64,000 nt of DNA, taken from NCBI GenBank assembly GCA_036502575.1, contig DASXYL010000078.1, positions 1-64,000 on the forward strand, written 5' to 3'. Every line of letters begins with the position of its first letter. Within the stretch, counting starts at the first letter, position 1. The position numbers and the translations under genes were made by a program. This DNA comes from DASXRA01 sp036502575 (GTDB taxonomy: Bacteria; Actinomycetota; Actinomycetes; Mycobacteriales; Jatrophihabitantaceae). This document shows positions 56,951 through 64,000 of the stretch, piece after piece. The notes under the pieces were generated by a model that had not been told where the DNA came from, made no database searches, and was given only the letters and a program-made list of their open reading frames with translations.

Positions 56951-58447
56951 GTGACCGATGATCCCGACGATCCGTCCGACGAACTGCCCGAGCAAATGCG
57001 CGTGCGCCGGGCGAAGTACGACCGGCTCTTGGCCGACCCCGACACCGCCCCCTTCCCGGTTGGTGTCGCCCGAACGAAGTCGCTGGCCGAGATCCGCACC
57101 GCCTACCCCGATCTGGCCCCGGACTCGGCCACCGGCGATCTGGTGGGCGTCACCGGTCGTGTCATATTCGTGCGCAACACCGGCAAGCTGTGCTTCGCCA
57201 CCTTGCGCGAGGGCAGCGTCGAATTGCAGGTGATGCTCTCGCTCGACCGTGTCGGCGAGGCCGCTCTCGCCGCCTGGAAGGCCGACGTCGATCTCGGCGA
57301 CATCGTATTCGTGCACGGCGAGGTCATCTCCTCGCGGCGCGGCGAGCTATCCGTGCTCGCCGACTCCTATCGGATCGCGGCGAAGGCATTGCGTCCGCTG
57401 CCGGTTGCGCACAAGCCGCTGTCGGAAGAGATGCGGGTGCGGCAGCGGTATGTCGACCTGATCGTCCGGCCCGAGGCGCGCGAAATGGTGCTGACGCGGG
57501 CGCGGGTACTGCGTTCGATACGCGAGACGCTCGACCGCAGCGGCTATCTGGAAGTGGAGACGCCGGCGCTGCAATTAGTGCACGGTGGGGCCACGGCCCG
57601 GCCATTTCGTACACACCTGAACGCGTTCGACCAGGATATGTCGCTGCGTATCGCGATCGAGCTCTATCTCAAGCGGTCCATCGTCGGGGGCATCGACCGG
57701 GTGTATGAGATGGGCAAGGTCTTTCGTAATGAGGGCATCGACTCAACGCACTCACCGGAGTACACCCTGCTCGAGGCGTACGAGGCGTACGGCGACTACG
57801 ACTCGGTTGCCGACCTGACCCGAAGGCTCATTGTGGACGCCGCGGAAGCGGTCGGCGTGACGACACCGGTTTCGCAAAGCGGCGAGCAGATCGACCTGCT
57901 CGGCGAGTGGCGTTCGGTCCGGCTGCACGATGCGGTTTCTGACGCATTGGGCGAGCAGGTCTCGCCCGACACGACACCGGACGAACTCCGCCGCTTCGCC
58001 GAGAAGTACGACGTCGCGCTTCAGCCGAACTGGAGCGCCGGCGAGATCGTCCTGGAATTGTTCGAAAAGCTCGTCGAGCACACGATTATGCAGCCGACAT
58101 TCGTTCGCGACTATCCGGTCGAGGTTCGCCCGTTGGCGCGGCCGCATCGTGACGATCCGCGACTGGCCGAGGTGTGGGACCTTCTCGTCGGCGGGGTCGA
58201 GATTGTTCATGCCGCGACGGAGCTGGTCGATCCGGTCGAGCAGCGGCGCCGGCTCGTGGTGCAGTCCTTGGCCGCCGCCAAGGGCGATCCCGAGGCGATG
58301 CAACTGGACGAGGACTTTCTGCGGGCGCTCGAATACGGCATGCCGCCGACCGGCGGAATCGGCATGGGTGTTGATCGGTTGCTCATGTTGCTAACCGGGC
58401 GGGGTATTCGCGAGACGATACTGTTCCCACTGCTCAAGCCGCTCTGA
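56951..58447 (+). CDS. lysS: lysyl-tRNA synthetase (class II)
   Basis: 498 residues from GTG 56951. OB-fold anticodon domain (about 60-170), then class II motifs: motif 1 RSIRETLDRSGYLEVETPALQ, motif 2 FRNEGIDSTHSPEYTLLEAYEAYGDYD, motif 3 GIGMGVDRLLMLLTG. Motif 2 has HSPEY in place of the common HNPEF, the only notable change in an otherwise standard enzyme. Lies just upstream of lsr2, as in mycobacteria. The 3' third uses slightly more A/T at third positions than neighbours. Confidence 0.95.
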   Translation: MTDDPDDPSDELPEQMRVRRAKYDRLLADPDTAPFPVGVARTKSLAEIRTAYPDLAPDSATGDLVGVTGRVIFVRNTGKLCFATLREGSVELQVMLSLDRVGEAALAAWKADVDLGDIVFVHGEVISSRRGELSVLADSYRIAAKALRPLPVAHKPLSEEMRVRQRYVDLIVRPEAREMVLTRARVLRSIRETLDRSGYLEVETPALQLVHGGATARPFRTHLNAFDQDMSLRIAIELYLKRSIVGGIDRVYEMGKVFRNEGIDSTHSPEYTLLEAYEAYGDYDSVADLTRRLIVDAAEAVGVTTPVSQSGEQIDLLGEWRSVRLHDAVSDALGEQVSPDTTPDELRRFAEKYDVALQPNWSAGEIVLELFEKLVEHTIMQPTFVRDYPVEVRPLARPHRDDPRLAEVWDLLVGGVEIVHAATELVDPVEQRRRLVVQSLAAAKGDPEAMQLDEDFLRALEYGMPPTGGIGMGVDRLLMLLTGRGIRETILFPLLKPL

Positions 58448-58530
58448 TTTGTCGCAGGGGGGATTCGACGAATCGAGATTTACAGCTATTGTTGGCGACG
58501 TCCCCGTAAAGATGTCAAGGAGTTCACGGC

Positions 58531-58869
58531 ATGGCAAAGAAAGTTCAAGTCACCCTGGTCGACGACATCGACGGCAGCGAAGCTGTCGAGACCGTCGGGT
58601 TTGCACTCGACGGCTCGTCCTATGAGATCGACCTCTCCAAGGCGAACGCCGCCAAGCTGCGCGACGCACTCTCGAGCTATGTCGCTAATGCTCGGCGCGC
58701 CGGGCGGGTTCGGGTGGCCGGTGCTGGCCGTAGCGGGCGGGCCACGGCGCGCGCCGACCGTGAGCAGATCCAGGCCGTTCGTGAATGGGCTCGCCGTAAC
58801 GGGCACAAGGTGAGCGATCGCGGTCGCGTTCCGGCGTCGATTCTCGACGCGTACAACGCCGCGCACTGA
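58531..58869 (+). CDS. lsr2: nucleoid-associated protein Lsr2
   Basis: 112 residues, with AGGAG 9 nt before the ATG. MAKKVQVTLVDDIDGSEAVETVGFALDGSSYEIDLS is the N-terminal oligomerisation domain and AVREWARRNGHKVSDRGRVPASILDAYNAAH the C-terminal DNA-binding domain with the AT-hook-like RGR. Lsr2 is the H-NS-like silencer that binds AT-rich DNA in actinobacteria. Following terminator is clear. clpC, next to lsr2 in mycobacteria, is absent here. Confidence 0.97.
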   Translation: MAKKVQVTLVDDIDGSEAVETVGFALDGSSYEIDLSKANAAKLRDALSSYVANARRAGRVRVAGAGRSGRATARADREQIQAVREWARRNGHKVSDRGRVPASILDAYNAAH

Positions 58870-58882
58870 CGCACGCATTACG

Positions 58883-58917
58883 AAGCCCGCCTCGCGCATA
58901 GCGCTGAGGCGGGCTTT
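58883..58917 (+). terminator. intrinsic terminator of lsr2
   Basis: AAGCCCGCCTC (58883-58893) pairs with GAGGCGGGCTT (58906-58916), 12-nt loop, followed by a short T-containing tail. 14 nt after the lsr2 stop; it may serve the convergent DUF397 gene as well. Confidence 0.85.
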
Positions 58918-58931
58918 GGTTCGTTAGGAAA

Positions 58932-59144
58932 CTAGGGGCGGACGAATTCTCCGTCGGTCATCCCGGCCGAGAAGGCATCCCACTCGGCAGCGGTGAACAG
59001 CAGTGCCGGACCGCTCCGATCCTTTGAATCGCGCACCGCAACGGCTCCGTCGTCGAGAAACGCGACCTCAACGCAGTTCCCGTTTCCCTGACTGTAGGAG
59101 CTCTTGCGCCATCCGGCGTCGTTGAGTTTCGTGTCAGTAGTCAT
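58932..59144 (-). CDS. DUF397 protein
   Basis: 70 residues. GWRKSSYSQGNGNCVEVAFLDDGAVAVRDSKDRSGPALLFTAAEWDAFSAGM is a canonical DUF397 sequence. These small proteins are encoded next to XRE/DUF5753 regulators (here 5 nt after it) and are thought to be their antitoxin-like partners or antagonists in developmental control, as in the whiJ-type loci of Streptomyces. Confidence 0.93.
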   Translation of the reverse strand: MTTDTKLNDAGWRKSSYSQGNGNCVEVAFLDDGAVAVRDSKDRSGPALLFTAAEWDAFSAGMTDGEFVRP

Positions 59145-59149
59145 GACGA

Positions 59150-60025
59150 TTACAACCTCCCCTCAGTCACTTGTTCCGCCGCTGTGGCGATCAGTCTGGC
59201 CGACTGGTCAGGGCCGAGCGCCACGGCTCGGAGATTGTCGAATACCTTAGTATAACGTCGTATGTCCGGTTCGGCGTCAAGAAATAGTGCGCCGTGGATT
59301 CCCTCCACGTACACGACCTCGGGCTCCTCTGCCCCGGCGAACTCCATGATGACGAACTCGCCATTCATGCCGGGGTGGGCGCCGATGTCGAACGGGACAA
59401 CCTGCAGTGTCACGTGTGGCTGCTGTTCAACCACGCTGAGCAGATAATGCAATTGCTCGCGCATGACCTCTGCCCCGCCTACGAGCCGCCGGATCGCCGC
59501 TTCGTCGACGATCGCCCACAGCTCGAGCGGTGCTTCCTTGGTGAGAAGCGCCTTGCGCTCCATCCTGGTCTGGACTCGCTCTTCGACCTCCTTCGGGTTG
59601 AATGCAAGCGCGTCGTGCCGCGTGGCGGCTCGCGAGTACTCCTCGGTCTGCAGCAGGCCGGGGAGGAACAGAGACTCGTAGTTGCGCAAAGCGCGCGCCT
59701 CGGCCTCGAACGTGAGATAGGACCGCAAGGCGTCCGGCAGGTCGTCGGACGGCAGTTGCAGCATGCCGGCCTGGCCGACGTCGGCGAGCAGCCCCACCAC
59801 GTCGGACCGGTGCGGATCGGCCACTCGATACAGGTCGAGCAGGGCGACCAGGGTGCGTCGTTGCGGACGCACCTGAGCCGTCTCGATTCGATACAGCGTG
59901 GCGCCATTGATGCCGGTCTGTTCGCTGACGTGCTCGCGGGTCAGTCCGGCCTCGGCGCGCAGCCGGCGCAACTCGGCGGAGAGCCGCCGGAGCCGTACCG
60001 TGGGCGTGCGCCGCTTCGCGGGCAT
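59150..60025 (-). CDS. XRE-family regulator with DUF5753 (Scr1 type)
   Basis: 291 residues from ATG 60025, with AAGGA 7 nt upstream. HTH at about 14-70 (LRRLSAELRRLRAEAGLTREHVSEQTGINGATLYRIETAQ) and DUF5753 from about 95 (YESLFLPGLLQTEEYSRA, ... EFVIMEFAGAEEPEVVYVE). Forms a two-gene unit with DUF397. The open frame continues 57 codons upstream without conservation. Confidence 0.93.
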   Translation of the reverse strand: MPAKRRTPTVRLRRLSAELRRLRAEAGLTREHVSEQTGINGATLYRIETAQVRPQRRTLVALLDLYRVADPHRSDVVGLLADVGQAGMLQLPSDDLPDALRSYLTFEAEARALRNYESLFLPGLLQTEEYSRAATRHDALAFNPKEVEERVQTRMERKALLTKEAPLELWAIVDEAAIRRLVGGAEVMREQLHYLLSVVEQQPHVTLQVVPFDIGAHPGMNGEFVIMEFAGAEEPEVVYVEGIHGALFLDAEPDIRRYTKVFDNLRAVALGPDQSARLIATAAEQVTEGRL

Positions 60026-60258
60026 TCGCCGTCCTTCCCCGTACCACATCGCGTGATCAACAGACCTATCGGCGGCAGTGTGACACCCTTTCGCCGATCG
60101 CGCACTCGCAGATAAGGCGAGTGTTAGGTGCGCTAATGCATAACTTGCATTCTCCGCCGGACGGACGCAAGCTAGGCGCAGCCACGCTCCGCACATCGTT
60201 CGTGGCCGATCGTGAAGGTCACTCGTGGACGTGGTCCCAAGCCTGGTGGAGGCGGCGG

Positions 60259-60636
60259 ATGAGTAGGGATTCAGGAGCTGCGGTACGCGAAGCAGTCTTC
60301 GATCGGTTGGACTATTTGGACCAACTGGTCACACAGGCTGACGTGCCGTCGCGGGCCGCTCTCGCCGAGACGGAGATCGCTCGGATGACCGAGGCGTGGC
60401 GGGCCCTGCTGTCCGAACACGAGCCGGATGCACACGGTCGCTGCCGGCAATGTTCTCGTTGGCGCCATCCACGGGCGTTCCCGTGCGCCGCGTGGACGAT
60501 CGCACACCACCACCTGGTCAGCGTCCCGGGCGAGGTCGACCGATTCGACGCCCGCCGCGGCGCCTCGGCGAACTGGCCACCCCTGACATCGACGATCCCG
60601 CGTCACCGCCCCGCACTGCGCGAGGCCCGCACGTGA
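60259..60636 (+). CDS. small Cys/His protein (putative zinc-binding), divergent from the XRE gene
   Basis: 125 residues from ATG 60259, chosen for the GGAGG 6 nt upstream; the frame is open back to 60121. An N-terminal helix-rich part leads to CRQCSRWRHPRAFPCAAWTI followed by AHHHLVSV (Cys62, Cys65, Cys76, His83-85), the C-x2-C-x10-C plus His pattern common in small actinobacterial proteins of unknown function. It neighbours the XRE/DUF397 pair on the opposite strand, an association that may be functional. Confidence 0.65.
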   Translation: MSRDSGAAVREAVFDRLDYLDQLVTQADVPSRAALAETEIARMTEAWRALLSEHEPDAHGRCRQCSRWRHPRAFPCAAWTIAHHHLVSVPGEVDRFDARRGASANWPPLTSTIPRHRPALREART

Positions 60637-60739
60637 CGCCCGAGATGTCCCCTCGACTCCGCGCTCATCCGCTCAACGTGGAGCGTTGGGCCGCCGCGGG
60701 TAGTGCACCCGAAACCCGCCCCGGCGCGCTAGCGGAGGG

Positions 60740-60815
60740 CTAAGAGCTCGCGCGGATAGGACCGCTGGGATCGGCCGCCCCCCAGAACCCAAGCGCTATC
60801 CGTGCGAGCTCTTAG
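60740..60815. repeat. large inverted repeat P5, 20-bp arms
   Basis: CTAAGAGCTCGCGCGGATAG at 60740-60759 and its complement at 60796-60815 with one G.U-tolerated mismatch; 36-nt loop. Lies between the convergent small Cys/His gene and the GH3 gene, so it may end both transcripts, but no T-run follows. Confidence 0.9.
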
Positions 60816-60836
60816 TGGCCCTCCACATTTCGCCCT

Positions 60837-62606
60837 CTAGTAGCGCTGGCCGGTTCCGTAGCTGACGAGCGTCGCCGTTGGGTCGTCCGCCCGGTGAATG
60901 GTCACCGGCAGGTGGCCGCCGGGCTCGGCGCCGAACAACACCGCGGCCAGCCGATCGAGCGTCGCGGGCTGGTACCCGTACGCGCCGACGTAGGTTGGTG
61001 CCGCGTCGAAGTAGGCGAGGTCGTAGGGCGCCCCGACCGACACCACCACGACCGGCTTGCCCGTGCCGAGCAACGCCTTGACGAGTGCCTGCTGCCCGGT
61101 GTCGCCCCAGGCGTTGTTGGTGGTCACGACCACCTCGTCGCTGGCGCTCGCGGCGGCCACCGCCGTGTCGATCAGCGCCGGGCTCGGCGCCGAGCCGGTG
61201 TACACGCGCTGCGTTGTCACGCCGTGGGTCGCGATCGAGCTGGCGAGCGTGGACGTGGTGCCAGCACCCCAGCCTGCGACCAGCACATGCTGCCCGGTGC
61301 CGGAGGCCAGCGGGAGGGTGTGCGCCTGGTTGCGGACGAGCGTGATCGAGTCGGTGGCCGTCTGGGCCGCGGCCGCGTTCTGCTGGGCCGTTCCGACACT
61401 GGTCGGCACTTTGGAGACGTCCACCTGCGCGTTGTCGAGCAGTCCTAGCTTCTGCTTGAGCTTCAGCAGCCGGGTGACGGACTGGTCTATGCGCGCCTGG
61501 CTGATCCGTCCACTGTGGACGGCGGCGAGCACGGCGTCGTACGCAGCCGGCAGGCTCGTCGGCATGAGCAGCTGGTCGACGCCCGCCTCGACGGCGCGGA
61601 CGGCCCGTTCGGCCGGCTCGACGTTCTGCAGCGCGGCGGCGCTGAGCGCATCGGTGACGACGACGCCGTCGTAATGCAGCTGCTTGCGCAGCAGGTCGGT
61701 GACGATCGGCTTGGACAGGCTGGCCGGCGCGCCGGACGGGTCGAGCGAGGGCGCCACGATGTGCGCGGCCATGATCTCGTCCGTGCCAGCGGCGATCGCG
61801 GCGCGGAACGGCGGCAGGTCGTTGCGGTCGAACTGGGCGCGCGTCTCGTCGGTGACCGCGATGCCGTTGTCGGTATTGATGCTCGTGCTGCCGAGGCCCG
61901 GGAAGTGCTTGGCCGTGGCGGCGACCTTCGCCGACTGATAGCCGAGCACCGACGCGGCCGAGAGGGCCGAGACGGCGATCGCCCGGTCGCCGAACGAGCG
62001 GGCGCCGTCGGCGGTGTTGGCCGGGTTGGTGTTCACGTCCACCACCGGAGCGTCGTCGACGGTGATGCCGATCGCCTTGAGCTGCTGCCCGGTGGCGCGC
62101 GACATGTTGTACGAGTCGACGGGTGAGAACGTCGCGCCGATCGCCATGTTGCCGGGCGAGACGGCCAGCGGCGCGCCGATCCGAGTGACGTTGCCGCCCT
62201 CCTGGTCGGTACTGATCAGCAGCGGCGTCTCGTCACTGTCGGCTGCCGCCTGCTGCAGGCCGTTGGACAGCCCGGCGATCTGCGCCGGAGCGTTGACGTT
62301 GTCGCTCCAGGCGAAGTAGATGACGCTGCCGAGGTGGTACTTGGCGATGACCTGGGCGCCGGTGCCGACGCCGTAGAGCGACTGGTTCTGGGCGGCATCC
62401 GCGGCGTTGGGAGAGGTCGCCGTAGACCCGTACACATAGGTGGCGAACAGCTGGCCGACCTTCTGCTCGAGCGTCATCTGAGTGAGTCGCGCCGTGATCG
62501 GGTCGGGCGGCGGCGCGGCCGATGCTGGTGCCTGCACTCCGATTGCCACGAGCAGTAGCGCAGTGCTAGCCAGTGGCACTAGCCGGCTAACCGGACGGAT
62601 TCGCAT
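60837..62606 (-). CDS. secreted glycoside hydrolase family 3 (beta-N-acetylhexosaminidase-like)
   Basis: 589 residues from ATG 62606, GAGGAG 6 nt upstream. Signal peptide RLVPLASTALLLVAIGVQAPASAAPP. LISTDQEGGNVTRIG and AKHFPGLGSTSINTD are the NagZ-type substrate loop with the His-containing FPGxG; the nucleophile Asp lies in DGVVVTDALSAAAL. A C-terminal GH3_C-like domain (VLVAGWGAG ... VVVSVGAPYDLAYFDAAPTYVGAYG) follows. Probably removes GlcNAc from wall or environmental glycans. A full-length enzyme. Confidence 0.9.
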   Translation of the reverse strand: MRIRPVSRLVPLASTALLLVAIGVQAPASAAPPPDPITARLTQMTLEQKVGQLFATYVYGSTATSPNAADAAQNQSLYGVGTGAQVIAKYHLGSVIYFAWSDNVNAPAQIAGLSNGLQQAAADSDETPLLISTDQEGGNVTRIGAPLAVSPGNMAIGATFSPVDSYNMSRATGQQLKAIGITVDDAPVVDVNTNPANTADGARSFGDRAIAVSALSAASVLGYQSAKVAATAKHFPGLGSTSINTDNGIAVTDETRAQFDRNDLPPFRAAIAAGTDEIMAAHIVAPSLDPSGAPASLSKPIVTDLLRKQLHYDGVVVTDALSAAALQNVEPAERAVRAVEAGVDQLLMPTSLPAAYDAVLAAVHSGRISQARIDQSVTRLLKLKQKLGLLDNAQVDVSKVPTSVGTAQQNAAAAQTATDSITLVRNQAHTLPLASGTGQHVLVAGWGAGTTSTLASSIATHGVTTQRVYTGSAPSPALIDTAVAAASASDEVVVTTNNAWGDTGQQALVKALLGTGKPVVVVSVGAPYDLAYFDAAPTYVGAYGYQPATLDRLAAVLFGAEPGGHLPVTIHRADDPTATLVSYGTGQRY

Positions 62607-62689
62607 GACATCTCCTCGCACAGCGGGCCGAAGCGTGCGAGTCAGACCTTAGAGTTGTTCACGCAGGTGGTCTAGACAATCTCGCCATG

Positions 62690-63397
62690 TCATGCCGCCA
62701 GGTGTTTGGCAAAGAACGCCTCGATACGGGCCCACGCGTCGGCGGCCGCTTCGGGGTTCGGACCTACGTGTGCCACCCGCATCAGCGGGCGCAACACGCG
62801 AGGCCCGTTGGGCTCGTCATTGAGGAAGGAATGCCCCACGCCCGGGTACTCCTTGACGTCGTGCTCCACCGCGACCTGGGTGAGGGTGCGTTCGAGTGTG
62901 GTTGCGGCGCGTCCCATGTGGTCCTTGCTGCCGTAGCTGGCGACGATCGGGCAGGCGCCGGCGAGGGCCTCTTCCGGATGCTTCGGCACCACGCCGTAGT
63001 TGTCGGCGGCCACGTCGAAGCCGCGAGTGGACGCGAGCAACGCGAAACCGCCGCCCATGCAGAAGCCGATGATGCCGACCTTGCCGGTGCAGTCGGCGTG
63101 TTCGCGCACGTACGCGAGCGACGCCTCGATGTCGTCCAGCGGGCGACCTTCGCCCCGAGACAGCGCCCGGAGCGTTCGCACGACGCAGCGGGCTGCGCCA
63201 CCGTCGCTGAACAGGTCGGGGCCGAGCGTGAGGTAGCCAGCGGCGGCCAGCCGGTCGGCCTGCCGGCGCAGCACGTCGTCCAGGCCGAACAGCTCGTGGA
63301 TCGCGACAACCCCCGGCCAGGGTCCGGCGCCAGACGGCCGGGCGAGGTACCCCCGCAGGTTTGGTGATCCGCCACTTTCGATGTCGATCGTCGCCAT
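62690..63397 (-). CDS. dienelactone hydrolase family protein
   Basis: 235 residues. The DLH triad is visible: Cys113 in GIIGFCMGGGFALL, Glu35 in VVAIHELFGLDD that gates the Cys, and His in YPGVGHSFLND; the Asp is in SYGSKDHMG. Usual name carboxymethylenebutenolidase. Substrate in this host is unknown. Divergent from panD. Confidence 0.9.
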   Translation of the reverse strand: MATIDIESGGSPNLRGYLARPSGAGPWPGVVAIHELFGLDDVLRRQADRLAAAGYLTLGPDLFSDGGAARCVVRTLRALSRGEGRPLDDIEASLAYVREHADCTGKVGIIGFCMGGGFALLASTRGFDVAADNYGVVPKHPEEALAGACPIVASYGSKDHMGRAATTLERTLTQVAVEHDVKEYPGVGHSFLNDEPNGPRVLRPLMRVAHVGPNPEAAADAWARIEAFFAKHLAA

Positions 63398-63435
63398 GAG
63401 ACGAATCTCCCATAGCTCGCTGTGTTTCGCGGACT

Positions 63436-63441
63436 TACCCT
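63436..63441 (+). promoter_or_regulatory. leaderless-type -10 box for panD
   Basis: TACCCT, 6 nt before GTG 63448. Confidence 0.5.
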
Positions 63442-63447
63442 CAAGGC

Positions 63448-63846
63448 GTGTACCGGACGATGCTGAAGAGCAAGATCCACCGGGCGACCGTGACCCAGGC
63501 GGATCTGCACTACGTCGGCTCGATCACCGTCGACGCCGATCTGATGGACGCTGCCGATCTGCTGCCCGGCGAGCAGGTGGCCGTCGTCGACGTCACCAAC
63601 GGCGCGCGCCTGGAGACCTACGTCATCGAGGGTGAGCGCGGATCCGGCGTCATCGGCATCAACGGCGCCGCGGCGCACCTGATCCACACCGGCGACCTCG
63701 TCATCGTCATCAGCTACGCGATGCTGCCCGACGTCGAGGCGAAGGCCTACGAGCCGAAGGTGATCTTCGTCGACAGTTCTGATCGGGCCAATCGCATCGT
63801 CCATCGCGGCGACGACCTCGCCCACCCGGGAGTACTGCCGGGCTAG
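63448..63846 (+). CDS. panD: aspartate 1-decarboxylase
   Basis: 132 residues. MYRTMLKSKIHRATVTQADLHYVGSITVDADL has the self-cleavage site Gly24-Ser25 that forms the pyruvoyl cofactor, followed by NGARLETYVIEGERGSGVIGINGAAAHL and GDLVIVISY. Makes beta-alanine for PanC. In mycobacteria panD sits next to panC; here it is 16.6 kb away, with its own promoter. Confidence 0.95.
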   Translation: MYRTMLKSKIHRATVTQADLHYVGSITVDADLMDAADLLPGEQVAVVDVTNGARLETYVIEGERGSGVIGINGAAAHLIHTGDLVIVISYAMLPDVEAKAYEPKVIFVDSSDRANRIVHRGDDLAHPGVLPG

Positions 63847-64000
63847 CGCACCGCCGGCCGCGCCACGGGGCACATGTGCTTCGCCATCGGGCACCTCGGT
63901 CTACGACGAGCAGAACATCTCTTACGAGTAGAAAGCGCCATACGAGTAGTTCAACGCCCGATGCCGTTCGCTGCTAGCGGACGGCATCGGGGCATCACCG
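63847..64000. other. window end, no feature seen
   Basis: 154 bp after panD; a GCCGTTCGCTGC / GCGGACGGC stem-like pair near 63964-63985 could be a weak terminator. No gene is evident. Confidence 0.35.

Noticed and set aside
1..64000. tRNA, rRNA or riboswitch genes
   Set aside because: I looked in the intergenic gaps for cloverleaf arms and conserved GGTTCGA-type loops and found none; a covariance-model search would be needed to exclude small RNAs.

Overview
This is high-GC DNA (roughly 70 percent G+C by eye) from an actinobacterium. The gene content points there strongly: Lsr2, DUF397 with an XRE regulator, LytR-CpsA-Psr, a DUF222/HNH protein, an LpqH-like lipoprotein, F420-type oxidoreductase folds, and the folate/pantothenate/NAD block found near ftsH and lsr2 in mycobacteria. 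Menaquinone is made by the futalosine route, which fits Frankiales/Jatrophihabitantales- or Streptomyces-like lineages better than Mycobacterium. The genus cannot be fixed from sequence alone.

Layout. 1-6 kb: a cut-off DUF222/HNH protein, a berberine-bridge-type flavoenzyme, a secreted trypsin-like protease, an OmpR-type two-component pair and a small PLDc_N membrane protein. 6-27 kb: a dispersed futalosine menaquinone set (mqnL-mqnP-mqnM, an Lrp-family regulator, mqnE, mqnA, mqnC, menG) interleaved with hydrolases, a large XRE-SARP-NB-ARC-TPR regulator, a glyoxalase/ArsR/SRPBCC operon with an evident tandem operator, and a multiply frameshifted phospholipase C/acid phosphatase relic. 27-31 kb: SET-domain and lipoprotein genes, a Gly/Asp-rich protein, an intergenic island of hairpins, and a JmjC oxygenase coupled to a sucrase-ferredoxin-like protein. 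31-50 kb: the conserved block ppa, dacB, DUF2342, tilS, hpt, ftsH, folE-folP-folB-folK-DUF3180, DUF6779-like, LCP, MazG-like, DUF2520, panC-nadB-nadC-coaX. 50-57 kb: M29 aminopeptidase, methyltransferase, luciferase-like oxidoreductase, and an ABC exporter with its NarL-type two-component system. 57-64 kb: lysS, lsr2 with a clear terminator, a DUF397/XRE/Cys-rich trio, a secreted GH3 enzyme, a dienelactone hydrolase and panD.

The most interesting structure lies between the genes. Six copies of an exactly 42-bp palindrome (TTTTGGT...ACCAAAA arms, asymmetric CGTCATATAT core, compensatory changes in the stem, both orientations) are scattered from 10 to 53 kb. A second family with the core GGGCTCTTCGCGCGAGCG occurs four times, mostly between convergent genes. 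Several single large palindromes also occur, one of them in frame inside tilS. The palindromic 13-mer GTCCAC(A/T)GTGGAC occurs four times inside unrelated genes. Many start codons lie 6-7 nt after a TAnnnT-like box, the layout of leaderless promoters, and this decided several start choices. No tRNA, rRNA or CRISPR array was seen.
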